From Fistularia commersonii (Eukaryota > Chordata > Actinopteri > Syngnathiformes > Fistulariidae): a stretch of 64,000 nt of DNA. Below are positions 22,751 to 34,500 of this stretch, piece by piece (the first letter of the stretch is position 1; every line of letters begins with the position of its first letter). The notes under the pieces are model-generated. The model had not been told where the DNA came from. It saw only the letters and a program-made list of their open reading frames with translations, and searched no databases. A program made the position numbers and the translations under genes. The stretch lies in assembly GCA_037954325.1 (NCBI GenBank), contig JBBMNZ010000007.1, positions 9,856,001 to 9,920,000 of the forward strand, given 5' to 3'.

Positions 22751-23800
22751 TAGAGGTAGGGCCAGAAATATTTGGACAGTGACACAAGTTTTGTTGTTTT
22801 AGCTGTTTACGAAAACATATTCAGGATACAATTATATTTTCAGCATGAGCTTAATGTGCAGACTCTCAACTGTAAATTGAGAGCATTCACACCCGAATTG
22901 GAGAAAGGGTTGAGGAATTACAGCTCTTAAATACGCAGATGCCTCTTTTTCAAGAGACCAAAAGTAATTGGACAATTGACTCAGAACCCTGGAAAAAAAA
23001 ATATCAAGGCTGCATGGACTCTTCCCTCAGTAACCTGTCATCAATGAAGCAATTAAAAGGTCTGGAGTTGATTCCAGCTGTGGCGTTTGCATTTGGCAAG
23101 CTGTTGCTGTGAACACACAACATGCGGTCAAAGGAACTCTCAATGGAGGTGAAACAGACCATCCTTAGGATGAAAAAAAGACGAAATCCATCAGAGCGAT
23201 AGCAGAAATGTTAGGAGTGGCCAAATTAACAGTTTGGTACATTCTGAGAAAAAGAGTGTACTGGTGAGCTTGGGAACTCACGAATGCCTGGAAGTCCACG
23301 GAAGACACCAGTGGCAGATGATGGCAGAATCCTTTCCATAGTGAAGAAAAACCCCTTCACAACATCCATTTAAGTGAAAAAAACTCCAGGAAGTAGGTGT
23401 ATCAGTATTTGAGTCTACCATAAAGAGAGTAAATAAAGGATTCACCACAAGGTGCAAACCATTCATCAGCCTTAAAAATAGAAAGTCCAGAATTGACTTT
23501 TCAAAAAACACCTGACGAAGCCAGCCCAGCTCTTGAACAGCGTTCTTTGGACAGATGAGACTAAGATCAACCTGTACCAGAATGATGGGAGGAAGAAAGT
23601 TTGGAGAAGAATTGGAACAGCTCATGATCCAAAGAAACCAGATCATGTGATGGCACGGGCATGCATGGCTTCCGATGGCACTGGCTCACTTGTGTTTATT
23701 GATGATGTGACAAAAAGACAGAAGCAGCAGGATGAACTGTGAAGTGTATAGGGATTTACTTTCTGCTCAGATTGAGCCAAATGCTGAATCTGAGATGGCC
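22751..23800 (+). mobile_element. Tc1/mariner-type transposon, decayed
   Basis: The left end reads TAGAGGTAGGGCCAGAAATA followed by TTTGGACAGTGACAC, the terminal-repeat sequence of a common fish Tc1 group. A broken transposase gene follows. The matching right end was not found; a fragment at about 24120-24145 (CTCCAAATACTTTCACC) may be its remnant. Coding damage shows the copy is inactive. Confidence 0.75.
23122..23742 (+). pseudogene. Tc1-like transposase pseudogene
   Basis: Near 23122 the N-terminal helix-turn-helix is readable (MRSKELSMEVKQTILRM, then after a frame break AEMLGVAKLTVWYILRK). At 23533-23742 the catalytic core resumes with VLWTDETKINLYQNDG and KKVWRR, where the Asp of WTDE is one of the DDE metal-binding residues. 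The middle is crossed by stops and frame changes, and the last catalytic acid is not reached: the frame ends at DEL. The transposase would cut and paste the element at TA sites; this copy cannot. Confidence 0.75.
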
Positions 23801-24579
23801 GGCAGTAACCAACTGTGATCTCATTGATAGAATTCCCAGGAGTGTGTGAAGCAGTTGAAAATTTTCCTTTAACACACAGAGTGGGAGTCTTGTAAAAACA
23901 GAGGAGCTTTGTTGTCATTGTGTCACACAAATACAGACAAATTGAGGTGTATCTTCACAGACACACACACGCACACACACACACACGGCTCAGACATCAC
24001 TGAAACCAACCGCCCTGCAGTGATTCCTTTCAGTTTTGATACCTCCAGAGCAGTTTGCTGGTACTTTTCCTTGTCATGTAGTATTTGCTCGAAGGAGGAT
24101 TTCTAATTTTACAGAAGTAGGAGCTCCAAATACTTTCACCTCTCTTTCACTCTCTCTCTCTGTATTATATCTCTCGCTCTCATATATATATGTTATATAT
24201 ATGTTCCAAGACCCCCCAGGAAAAATGAATTTCAACGAAGTAGAGACGTGATCATTTTGATGGTATTTACAGATATATTAACCCTCAAGGAACTTCACTC
24301 AACCCTTTACGAACCTTTTGGGTAGATGCTGGGCTTTAGGAGGCATGGTAGAGCGTGGGGTATCACAAAAAAATTAAAGACACTTTCACAAACTAAATTG
24401 CAAAAAGTAGAGAGTATTTACGCTTACACAAACGGCAGCGAAGTGGACCAGGACATTGTACGCTGGACACAGCCTACAAGGAGATCAGCTGCTTCTCTCC
24501 ATGAACCAATCAACATGAGGAACAGAACAACAAGCTCAGTCAGCCAATAGCAAGCCAAGTACGGGTTTTTTGAGCCAAT
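23801..24579. other. Mixed sequence, possible Tc1 right part
   Basis: (CA)n at about 23961-23986 and a CT-rich tract at about 24140-24200 flank sequence that may be the eroded 3' part of the Tc1 element. No gene recognised. Confidence 0.35.
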
Positions 24580-24890
24580 GATATTCCGTATGACATCTCG
24601 TCTGGGTACAATGGTAGGAGTGAGAGTTCGCGATGCTGCGTATATTTGTTTAGCAAAGGATATCCCTTACTTTATTTATTTTATGAAAGTAATTTTAGTT
24701 TAATTGTACTACATTTTGTACTGTTTTTTTTTCTTCTAGAATATGGCTATTTTATACCAAAATTATTTTCAAATACTGTAAAAAAATCTAAAGAACGATA
24801 GATCATGACAACCGAATTACAAAAAAAATCTCCCAAGTAGTAAGGGCATGAAAGCTGAACCGCAAAGTAGCAAGAGCCCACTGTATAATT
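24580..24890 (-). mobile_element. Pogo/Tigger-like element end
   Basis: The + strand ends AACCGCAAAGTAGCAAGAGC followed by CCACTGTA. Read on the minus strand, this gives TACAGTGG, then a degenerate CTTGCTACTTTGCGGTTC, like the terminal repeat of a common pogo/Tigger group. The AT-rich interior fits. The other terminus was not located, so boundaries on the left are approximate. Confidence 0.45.
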
Positions 24891-24894
24891 GTTG

Positions 24895-25870
24895 AGTGTT
24901 AACTGGCTACACCATTTGCACATACGACCAATGCTGTTATCCTAAGCAGAAAAGCTAAGGCTACCAACCTGTTTGCTTGTCCGAAGCTAACATTACTGAC
25001 CTGCATGCTGGAACAAAGCTAATGTTACTGGCTTTGTTACTGGCGTTTGTACAATGCTAACATTAGCAGCCTACACACTCGTTAGTATTACCAACCGACT
25101 GCTCATCAACACTTGACATTTCCGATTCGCTTGCGTCTACTAAGATAACATTTCAGTCCTGCGCGCTTGTACAAAGATAATGTCACCAACCTGTGGCTTG
25201 TAGAAAGCTAACATTAGCAACCTGCACAATCGTAAATATTTTGCATTACTGATCTATGTTGGTCAACAAAACCTAACATTACTGTTCTGCATACCCATAA
25301 AAAGCTAACATTATTATCCTGCATGCTAGTACAAAGATAACATTACCAATCTGCCCATTTATACAAGACTTATATTTTAGTCCCGTGCACTTGTTCAAAA
25401 CTAACACCACCATCCTGCCTGCTAAATCAAAGCTAACACTATTGTTCTGTAAACATGACAAAGCTAACATTACCAGCCTTCGTGCTTGTGCATAGCTAAT
25501 ACTACCGACCTGTGTACTTTTTCAACACTAACGTTATTGACCTTAACGCTCGTACAAAGCTAACATGTTCGACCTCTGTGCTTGTACAAAGCTACTGTTA
25601 TCAACCTGCAAACATAACAAAGCTAACATTACTAACCTCTGCACTCATGCAAAACTAACACCACCAGCTTGCATGATCGCCCAAAGCTAATGTTACCGAC
25701 TTGTGCGCTCATGTAAGCTAACATTAGCGACCTATGCACTCATACAAAGTTAGCATTACCTGTCTGCGTGGTCATGAAAACCTAACATTTTCGATTTGCA
25801 AGCTTGTACAAAGCTAACATTACCAACCTGCTTGCTAATATTAAGCTAACATCACTGACCTGCGTGCTCG
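24895..25870. repeat. ~32-bp degenerate minisatellite
   Basis: About 30 imperfect copies of a 30-34-bp unit built as AAAGCTAACATTACC, then ACCTG, then a variable TGCTCGTAC-like stretch. Unit starts can be followed at 25555, 25588, 25619, 25653, 25682, 25716, 25745, 25779, 25812 and 25842. Divergence between neighbours is high, so the array is old. Confidence 0.85.
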
Positions 25871-27054
25871 CAGTCTCCTCTGGCTCGCCATTCATGCTAA
25901 TCCCTCTGCACGTCGTCGCAAATCTGTCTCTCTGGGACTCAAACACTGAAAAACTTTCCGTGTTGTCAATTAAAGTGTGACTAAAATGCGTTAATTTGGC
26001 TGTAATTTGTCACGTCAGTTTGTCTTTAATTAATTCAAGAAAATCAAAGCAATAAAATCCCAGCTTTGATATTTGTGCATTTTTATTGTAAACTGCGTAT
26101 ATTTATAATATCTAATACTGTGGCATGATGTTGCAGCTGTTCCCTCCAGAAGGCCAAGGCCATGCAGCCGGTCGCCATGGCAGGCTCGGTGGCGGAGAAC
26201 CATCAGACACGTGAGACACCGAGGGTATTTTTATCTGCTTTGTACGCCATATATTTACCAAGTGTGTGTGTTTCCACATGTGTGACAGACATACGAGGGG
26301 TGTATTCCCGCATCCTGCAGCCTTGACAGAAGTGACGGAGCGCGAGCGTGTCGTCACCCCCACCCCACACACACCCCTTACCCAGGTGCAGCTTCTGGAC
26401 GTTTCCCGCCGAATCGGGAGATAATAGAAACACCTCTCTCCAGACGACCGCAGACGCTCCTCGCGTCATTGTGACACTGTCAAAATAATCCACCGGCACG
26501 CCACGTCCCACCCGGCGCCGGCGGACGTAATCAAATCCAATTATTCCACCCCCCCACGCCCCCCCGCTCCCCATTAGCGCTCATCTCCCATTCTCCCTCC
26601 CCGCAACAAAACATCCCCCGTGACAATGGCGTCGCCGCGACACCCGCAGCAGTCACCTTTCTCGCCCCGTCGGCTCCTTTCTCCGCGTTCTGAAAAAAAA
26701 AAAAAAAAAAAAAAAGACGGAGGGAGGCGGGAAACAAAATGACTGGGTTTCATATCGCCGCGGCGAAGCCTTGAGACTACACGGGGAAATGACTATTTCC
26801 GCGCACAAAAGGCCTCCATTACTGCCAGGTGACCCCACGCCATTGTGTTCCTTAACCCCCACGTTACACACACCGGGGCCGTCGCTTCCCTGGCATGTGT
26901 TAGCAGGTTTGTGTGTGTGTTTGTGAGCGATGTAATTGTGTACGGGATCGTCACCCTCGCGATTATATTTTTGCAGCTGTCAAAAAACAACATGGCCAAC
27001 ACCATGAGAGTCTGTGGCGGTGAGCAGGTTGCGAGGCTGGATCGGGGAGGGGGT
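25871..27054. other. Unique sequence, nothing recognised as a gene
   Basis: AT-rich uninterrupted sequence at 25960-26110 and GC-rich sequence after 26360. A run of A lies at about 26693-26715. No coding exon identified. Confidence 0.4.
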
Positions 27055-27167
27055 CACTTGCTACTAGCATGTAGCTTAGCATTTGGCTACATGGACACCA
27101 ATGAGGCCTTGGAGTTATCAGGAGGCTAAATAATTCAGATAGTGATCAGCTTCCAAACAGCTCCCTG

Positions 27168-27215
<48 letters not shown>

Positions 27216-27650
27216 TTGTGAGACCTTATTCTGTGTCCTCCTGGTCTGGCCGTCGGGGTCGGATGCACGATTCCATGCTCTCCAGTGCTGCACCAGGAAA
27301 GGCAGCGATTGGATGAGACACCCGCTACTAGCTTAGCATTTGGCAACATAACATGTGCGTCCAGGCCTCCCGGGTTAGCAATTGCAAAAAAATGTTCTTA
27401 TTTCAAGCGCCATCCCCTCTGCGAGCATCGAGCTTAGCATTCGGCTATATAAACAGCGTTCCCAGGCCTCTCAAGTTAGCGTTTACAAAAAAAAAAAGAT
27501 TTTTAAATTTCTTTTTCTCTTTTTCATTCAACTTCCATCCCCTCTGCTAGCATCTAGCTCAGCATTCGGCTCCATAAATGACGATGAGGCCTTGGAGAGA
27601 CACCCTCCACAAGCACGTAGCTTAGCATCAAGCCATGCAGCCGCATAGAT
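27055..27650. repeat. ~100-130-bp degenerate tandem repeat
   Basis: Five anchors of the word TAGCTTAGCATTTGGC occur near 27070, 27328, 27429, 27555 and 27615. They are usually followed by an ACATAA/ATAAAC word, GAGGCCT or AGGCCTC, then AGTTAGCAATTGCAAAA. A (GT)n tract at 27172-27210 has split the first two units. The short open frames across the region follow the repeat and are not genes. Confidence 0.7.
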
Positions 27651-28376
27651 ATTTTCGATATTTAGTAAGCTAAATAATTGGAAAAAAGGATCTTTAAATG
27701 TGCATGTGTGTGCATGCGCGTGCACGTGCCCTCTGCCCTTTGTCTCCCCCCTTCATCTGGCCTTTAATGCATCGTGGGCCTCCATTAAGCCGTCCCCCCT
27801 CCATCACTGTCACCCCCCTCGCTCTCCTTCTTCCTCTTCCTCTCCGTTCGCTCCTCCACCTACACCTTCTCTTTATCCGTCAAAGAGCATTAAACATTAA
27901 AGCTGCTCGCCGGTTAAATGAATGTGTGGGCTTCTAACGCGCTCTTTGTCTTCCCTGTAATTTATTTTCCTTAAGCGACGCGACGTTTTTTTTTTTTCCC
28001 CCGGCAAACACTCGGACGAGGAACACAAGTTTTTTTTTTTTTTTTTTTCTTTTGAAATGAGAACTTTTCTCCAGACGTCTCACGCGAGGTGGGGTTGTTG
28101 GCGCCGGGGGGCGGGAGTTGAGGGATCATTACGCGAGGATGATATTTGTGAGGGAAGATGTTCTCCGTCGCCGCCCGGGAAGCGTGTTCATTCATTTGCT
28201 TTTAACCGCATGGCCGCCGAGTGGCGAGCGGCGGCGAGCGGCGGCGAGCGGCGGCGCTAAGTGGAACAGAGGAGGGGAGCAGCTGGGCGAAATTCACCTG
28301 CCACTTCCAATGCGAGTCAGAAAATTGCGCTCGCACCCGGGTGACAGGGGTGGGGGGTTGCTGAGGTGGGGGTTCT

Positions 28377-28410
<34 letters not shown>

Positions 28411-28477
28411 CAAGTGTAGTTGTGGCCATACAAATCATAAGACAGAGACGGGAATGTTCTCTGCTGTGTTCCGATGG

Positions 28478-28480
<3 letters not shown>
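27651..28480. other. Unique sequence with simple repeats
   Basis: No gene recognised. It holds T-runs at about 27987-27999 and 28031-28049, a 10-bp minisatellite (unit about CGAGCGGCGG) at about 28217-28256, and (TG)n at 28382-28410. Confidence 0.4.
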
Positions 28481-28523
<43 letters not shown>

Positions 28524-28750
28524 GACCCACACAAATTTTACCGAACTACAAAGCACCCTGATGTATTGACTTTTAATTTCCACGCAAACACTTTTAAGGA
28601 CTTTAGCTCCCCCTCATTACAAACATACACACACACACACACTCAAACACCCCCCACACCTTAAAATGTGTGACACATCCAGAGGAATTTATTTTGCCTA
28701 TTCATGTTCTTGTGTGCGTGTATGTGTGTGTGTGTGTGTGTGTGTGGTTA
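28481..28750. repeat. Composite TG/CA repeat, isolated unit
   Basis: A (TG)n tract (28481-28522) is followed by TTGACCCACACAAATTTT, a ~90-bp spacer with TTTAAGGACTTTAGCTC, (CA)n at 28627-28644, a 60-bp spacer containing TTAAAATGTGTGACACATCC, and (TG)n again at about 28721-28746. The same unit recurs in the array at 29700-30900. Confidence 0.85.
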
Positions 28751-29459
28751 ACGGTGGAACACACTTGAAACCAAAGATGTCTTTATTACCGCTGTATAAC
28801 AGTGTTATTAATGTGCTTTAATTGTTAATGGTAAATAAACACTTTAATAATCCAAATGTAAGCGTGAGGCTGTGAATGAGGTGCACAAAAATCCCGCAAA
28901 CCCCCCCCCCCTTGTTGATTTGGGGGGGGGGGGGTCCTCAAGTCTTCTCCTGGGGGTTTGGCTGCAGTACCTGGCTAGTTCAAAGGGAGGCAGCGCCGCG
29001 CTGCTATCCAGCACACCTTTCGGGGGGGGGGGGGGGGTATATATTTTACAAGAAACGTCTAAATCCAGTTTGTTCCCGAGTTCCTCGCTTTGGCGCGTTC
29101 CACCTGCAGGTGAGATGGAACGTGCCAAAACAGACAAAAAAAAAAAAAACAGGAAGTGGGCGGAGCCAGCGAGCTTCAACATGGAGCCTGAAGCTAGGGA
29201 ATGGCGAGGAGGGGTGGGGGTGGGGGAGCAGGGGGCGCGGCCTCGGCGATGCGGACGTTTCCTGCAGGAGTTCGAGGCTGTTTGTTGTTTTCGAATATTA
29301 TGGGATGCAGAGGGAGCGTCAAACATGGAGAACACGCTCCGCCATGCACAGTCAGACAGGCGTTACAGGAGGAAAGGAGCGCCGGCCGTCACTCAGACGG
29401 TCAAATCGGAGGGTATGATTGACGGCGGTGTATGATAGCAGGGAGACAGACACCCTCCT

Positions 29460-29491
<32 letters not shown>

Positions 29492-29699
29492 CAACGACCA
29501 TCTGAATGCCAAGCAGGCCGGGCGAGGCGTTGACCAACGGTGTCGGCCTGACGGGCGACGGACGGCGTGCATTCCAGATCAGCCTCTTTCAGGAGGTGGC
29601 CTGGCCGGGGGGGGGGGGGGTCGACGCGGGGCAACGGCGCCCACACATGTCCACGCAACATTAATATTTCAAAGTTGTTTTTCTAAGGATTCATAATGT
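28751..29699. other. Unique GC-rich sequence between repeat blocks
   Basis: It holds G-runs at about 28921-28934 and 29022-29037, an A-run at about 29137-29149, (CA)n at about 29459-29493 and a G-run at about 29609-29620. Three overlapping frames of 160-187 codons cross 28844-29435 on both strands. They are sustained by G/C runs and have no recognisable domain. Confidence 0.4.
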
Positions 29700-30202
29700 G
29701 GCTGAATGGGCACACACACACACACACTTCACCCCTGAAACTGTGTGACACATACACACAAATTTAGATTTTCTACTATTGTGTGTGTATGTGTTTGTGT
29801 GTGTTGACCCAGAGAAATGGAAATTGTTTTTAAACCTACCAAAAAACACCCGAGTGTATTGACTTTTTATTGACACACAAACACTTTGGCCCACCAATAG
29901 CCCACACACACACACACACACACATACATATGCACACACACACACACACACACACTTAACCCCCCCCCTTCCCTTTAAAATAGGGCACACATCCACAGGA
30001 ATTTAATCTCTCCCCGTGTGTGTGTTTCTGTGGGAAGGTTACGTATGTGTATGTGTGCGTTTGTGTGTGTGTGTATGTGTGTGTGTGTATGTGTGTGTTG
30101 TCACACAAATTTTAACCACACCACAAAACATCCAGATGTACTGACTTTTAATTTCCATGTAAACACTTTTAAGGACTTTCGCTCATAATCCCATAACGTG
30201 CG

Positions 30203-30257
<55 letters not shown>

Positions 30258-30345
30258 CCTCACATGTAAATATCTCCCTCAACCCCTAATTTTAGATATT
30301 GCAGAATGTAGATTTTCTACCTGTGTATGTGTTTCTGTGTGATGT

Positions 30346-30377
<32 letters not shown>

Positions 30378-30495
30378 TGAGCCACACAAATTTTAGCCCT
30401 TATGTGGACTTTCAATTCCTGTGGCAACACATTTAAGGACTCCAGCTCAGCCAATATTAACACACACACTCACACAGGAGTTTATATTTTCAACC

Positions 30496-30532
<37 letters not shown>

Positions 30533-30900
30533 ATGTATGTTCACCCACACAAATTTGAACCCCCAAAACATATATTGACTTTTTATTTCCGTGCCAACAC
30601 TTTAACTCACCCTTACAAAACACACACACACACACACACACATACAACTAAACACCCTCCTCCACCCTTTAAAATGGGTGACTCTTCCACAGGAACTTCT
30701 CTCCTTGTGCCTGTGTGTGTGTGTGTGTGTGTGTGTTGTGTTGACCCACACAAATTTGAACCCCCCAAAACACATACTGATTTCTTTATTAACCCATCCT
30801 CCAAACACACACACACACACACACACCTAAACACCCCCTCCAGCTCTTAAAATGTGTGACACATCCACATCCATCCAGGAACTTTTCTATCTGTGCGCGT
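29700..30900. repeat. Composite TG-spacer-CA-spacer macrosatellite
   Basis: About five tandem units, each (TG)n, then a spacer opening with a form of GACCCACACAAATTT, then (CA)n, then a short spacer with TTAAAATGTGTGACACATCC. The spacer word recurs near 29804, 30098, 30375, 30538 and 30736. TTTAAGGACT is kept at about 30167 and 30432. Because TG and CA tracts are complementary, each unit can fold back on itself. No coding potential. Confidence 0.85.
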
Positions 30901-31000
30901 GCGCGTGCGTGCACGCGTGTTACGACTCAAACAAACGGAGGTCCCGAAAAAAAAACACGCGTTTCCACTTTTAAGTACTTCAACCGGTGGGTCTCTCCAA

Positions 31001-31022
31001 ATCGATTAATAAATTAATCGAT
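31001..31022. promoter_or_regulatory. Palindrome with ATCGATTAAT cores
   Basis: A perfect inverted repeat: ATCGATTAAT, a central AA/TT-type junction, then ATTAATCGAT (31001-31022), with another AATTAATT just after. ATCGAT and TAATCGAT are cores bound by CUT/ONECUT-type and other homeodomain proteins. It lies about 500 bp upstream of the candidate first exon. Function is inferred only. Confidence 0.35.
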
Positions 31023-31515
31023 GAATTAATTGCAGCCGAGGCGATTCGGGCGCCGCTCCTGATTGGATCACGGGTTTGGAAAAAAAAAAAAAAAAAAAAA
31101 GACACGCAACACCGTGTGGTCAGGAGAGAGAGAGGAGGAGGAGGAGGAGGAGGAGGAGGAGATACCTCGTCTCTCCAGAGCAACCAGTCGCTGCTCTGAA
31201 GAGCCGAGAGGCGCCGCGGACGCTCTTCACGCACTTCCTGCGGACGCGCCATGCGTGGCGGCGGCGGCGGGGACGAGCGGCGCGGACGAGCCACGTGAGA
31301 TTCAGAAGGAAACCGGACCGGAAGGAAGAACCCCCCCACCCCCACCCCAACCCACGCAGACCCGAAAAGTTCACGCGTGTCACTCTTCCTCTTCTCCTTT
31401 CACCTGCAACTTTTCTCCTCTTCCTCCCTCCGGTTGGGATTGCCGGGACTCCCGTGCATGTTGAGCCGGCGTGCGCGTCCCGATCCCCGGCCAGGCTCGC
31501 TGTGAGGCAGGCGGC
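31023..31515 (+). promoter_or_regulatory. CpG-rich promoter and 5' leader candidate
   Basis: A reverse CCAAT (ATTGG at about 31062-31066), an A-run (about 31079-31100), a (GAG)n tract (31133-31162) and CpG-rich sequence from 31200 to 31510 precede the ATG at 31516. Such islands usually mark vertebrate promoters. Open frames of 130-160 codons on both strands reflect the lack of stops in GC-rich and GAG-repeat DNA. No TATA box is visible. Confidence 0.4.
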
Positions 31516-31560
31516 ATGCTGCTCCTCGGCTGGACCGCGGTGCTCCTCTGCCTCCGGAAG
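31516..31560 (+). CDS. Candidate first coding exon, signal-peptide-like
   Basis: ATG in good context (GGCGGCATGC) opens MLLLGWTAVLLCLRK, a leucine-rich hydrophobic stretch typical of a signal peptide h-region. It is followed immediately by GTGAGT, a consensus 5' splice site after AAG (phase 0). It sits at the 3' edge of a CpG-rich region, as first exons often do. The product would be secreted or a type I membrane protein. I cannot identify the family: 15 residues are too few, and no second exon was found in the window. Other frames through the same DNA are longer but lack a splice or domain signature. Confidence 0.45.
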
Positions 31561-34500
31561 GTGAGTCCCTCCATTTAAGAAAAAAATTAAAAAAAACAAC
31601 AACGCTTTTTTTGGTGTTCTGCATCCAAATGCACCAACTTTTTTTTTTTATTTTTTATTTTTTTTTTTTTTATAATCCTCTCTCCCCCCTCTTCACCTCA
31701 ATTTCTTTGGAAATCATCCCCCTTTCTTCCTTCCCGTTCCCATTTTATCTATTTATCTATTTGCGCTCCCAGCAACTTCCTCTGATTTCCTTCAGAAGTT
31801 AAAAGACGCCGGGGGCTCCTTCCTTTATCGTCCCTCCATCGCCGACCCCCTCCCCGAATTCCCCAAGCTACTCAGTCTATAGACATTTGTTTTACATATA
31901 TATATTATATATCATTATGTTATAATGATATGGCGTTGTGGGCCTCCGCCCGGAACCTCTTTGCATCCGACCGTTTCAGAATGTGCTGGGAGGTAAATTT
32001 AAAAAAAAAAAAAAGGGGGCATAATAATCAAAAATCAAAATCTCCTTCACCATCTCTCCACTTCCTATTTTTTTTTTTTTTTTAAATAAATATATTTTTT
32101 TGAATTTGCAGAGTCTGGGTTTAAAGGGATGAAAATGTGTGGTTTGGGGGGGTCAAAGAGATGATGGTGGGGTTTATATTTCTGCCTGCAGATTTTTTTT
32201 TGGGGGGGGGTGCTCTGAAGACCCCTCTCACACACACACACACACACTAGAATGTTGATTTTTGTGTGAATTCGTGATGCGACAGGTTTATTTTTGGGGG
32301 GGGCGGAAGAGCGAAGGCCGGCTTGGAAGTAGCATGAACAGGAGGGGTGAAGGGGAAGCAGGAGGGGAACGATGCGATAGGAAAAGTGAAAGGACCCCCT
32401 CTCTCACACACACACACACTCCACGGATTGATTTTGACGCTTTCAAACCCCGGCTGATTGGACGTCGCCCCCCCCCCCCCCCCTCTTTTTCCCCATCAAC
32501 TCCAACCGTGGGCTGCTATCTGTGACACCACCACAGAAGAAGAAATCGCGTTGGAACAATAGCATTAGCCGCTCTCAACTTGATTAAATCCTCTTATGCC
32601 CCCCCTCCCCCAGAGATATATAACAACTAGCTATATACCCCGGGGGTATTACTAAAGCTGAGTCACTTTAATTTTTGAAAATGACCCCCCCCACTCAGCC
32701 AGCACGTCCCATCCACTCAGCAAAGCCCTGTTATTCAGTACCAATCAATTAATCGGGATAAACCGAGTGGGTTTAGGGATTCGTGAAGAAGAAGAGATTT
32801 TCAGATTTTTCTTTTTTTTATTTACCCCCTTCTCCAACCCCGGATCGGACAAGGTCGCGGGTGTTTTCGCTCCGTCTTCGCGGCCCAGTTTTTATTCGGC
32901 CCGTAATCTGCGCGAATGACCCCCCCCCCCCTTCCTCCTCGTCCTCCCTCCTCTTCACTAACCAATTTGATATGTAATCTGTTGAATCATGATGACAGAA
33001 GCAATCACATTACCGCTATCTGTCGCCGCTGAAAACGGCTCCCGGAGATCAAAGCTATTTTATTTTATTTTATTATATTTTATTTATTTATTTTGGATTC
33101 CGGGGGAGAGGAAGAAATTCATATGAAAATAGAGAGAGGGAGCGAGAGAGGGGGCGGCAGCAGCAGCAGCAGCAGCAGCGGTGGATTAGAAGGGTCCGGT
33201 TAGCGACGTGCTACTTTGCGGCCTTTAGCGGGCGATGCTTTCAGGAGTTCGGGGGGTCATCAGAAGATGTGATTCGCCCCGTCTGGCGAATGCACAGATG
33301 CCGCCGTCCGGTTTTTGAGGTTTCCGTAGCGTCGTTAGCGAGGCCGAGCGGACGCTAACGTGTGGAGGCCGGCTTTTCCCGCCTTCTCTAATTGATCACG
33401 TGGCCCCAGGCGGACGCCTTCCCCCGCGGCGGCCTGTCACACCGGACGCGGCTTTTGGATTTACAGCGCCCATCCGGTTATTGATTGATCGATTGGGGGG
33501 GGTGATCGGAGGGCGATAGAGGCGATGACCTCGTGCAGAGGCCCCTCGCGGGTTCTCCCCATTTCCGGGTGATTTGAGTCGCCACTTTAAGCTGCATGCA
33601 ACGGTGCCGGTTCTTCCAGGGATGTAGCCTGAAGCCCTTTGGCAGGTCATCACGGAGTAAGCGCCGAGTTTTAATTATTTATTTTTGGGGTTCGGGAGCC
33701 GGGGGTGATATCTGACAGGCTTCCACGCCGCGGGGGAAACGCTGCACTTCCCATATTTCATTGAGAAACCGGATTCACCGCGTGAGGTCAAAGCGTACAC
33801 GGAGAAGCGCGGCCTCGGCCTCTATTCCAAACAACCGGCCTCCTCTGGACGCTGAATCTCGTGTCTTCTTCGGTCCAAAGGCCTTTAAGCCACTTCGAAG
33901 GCGAGCATTTGCGGTTCTGTTTGAGATACTAAAGCGAACTGGGGTTCTCTGGGCAAACGGAGGCAGCTTGATAACCTGAGCTACCCCTGACGGGTCTGCC
34001 GCCGCCATTGAGCGTTCGTAGGGTTGAAGGCAAAACAATGCGCTCTGCTGTGCCCAGGTGTTTCCTCTCCGAGAGAGGAAAACTCAATTTCCCACGTTTT
34101 AGCGCGGCTGTCTGGTGTAACTGGCCAGAACACGTCGCCGGCTTGAGAGGCGATGGCGTGAAAACACCCACTGAAATTGAAATACAGAACGGAGGTCATT
34201 ATGGACGCGACGACTGGTGTCTGCAATCAGGTTTCCTGTTTGCTGTCGGATGGAATGAACAGCAGATAAATACATATCTATCCAGAAGCGACCGGGATAT
34301 CGAACGTCCGACAGATCAGTCAGGTTACGGCGCTCATGCGGAACCCTTCCCCGATTTGATAGTTTAGCTCAAAAAAAAAAAAAAAAAACTAACGAAAAGA
34401 ACCACCGGGGCGGTTGTCGTGTTTCGATTCGGACAAAAAAAAAAAAGGAATCGATGCAAATCCGGACGAGTAGCGTCAGGTTAGCTAGTGGGTGTCCCGA

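Noticed and set aside
28844..29435. Three overlapping frames of 160-187 codons on both strands
   Set aside because: Sustained by G/C homopolymers and GC-rich DNA; no domain, no splice pattern, and frames contradict each other.
28481..30900. CRISPR-like array (regular repeats with spacers)
   Set aside because: Units are simple TG/CA tracts with similar, not unique, spacers, and the genome is vertebrate.
31063..31602. Frames of 130-162 codons around the candidate promoter
   Set aside because: They begin in an A-run and pass through a (GAG)n tract and a CpG island on both strands; the short signal-peptide frame ending at the splice donor fits better.
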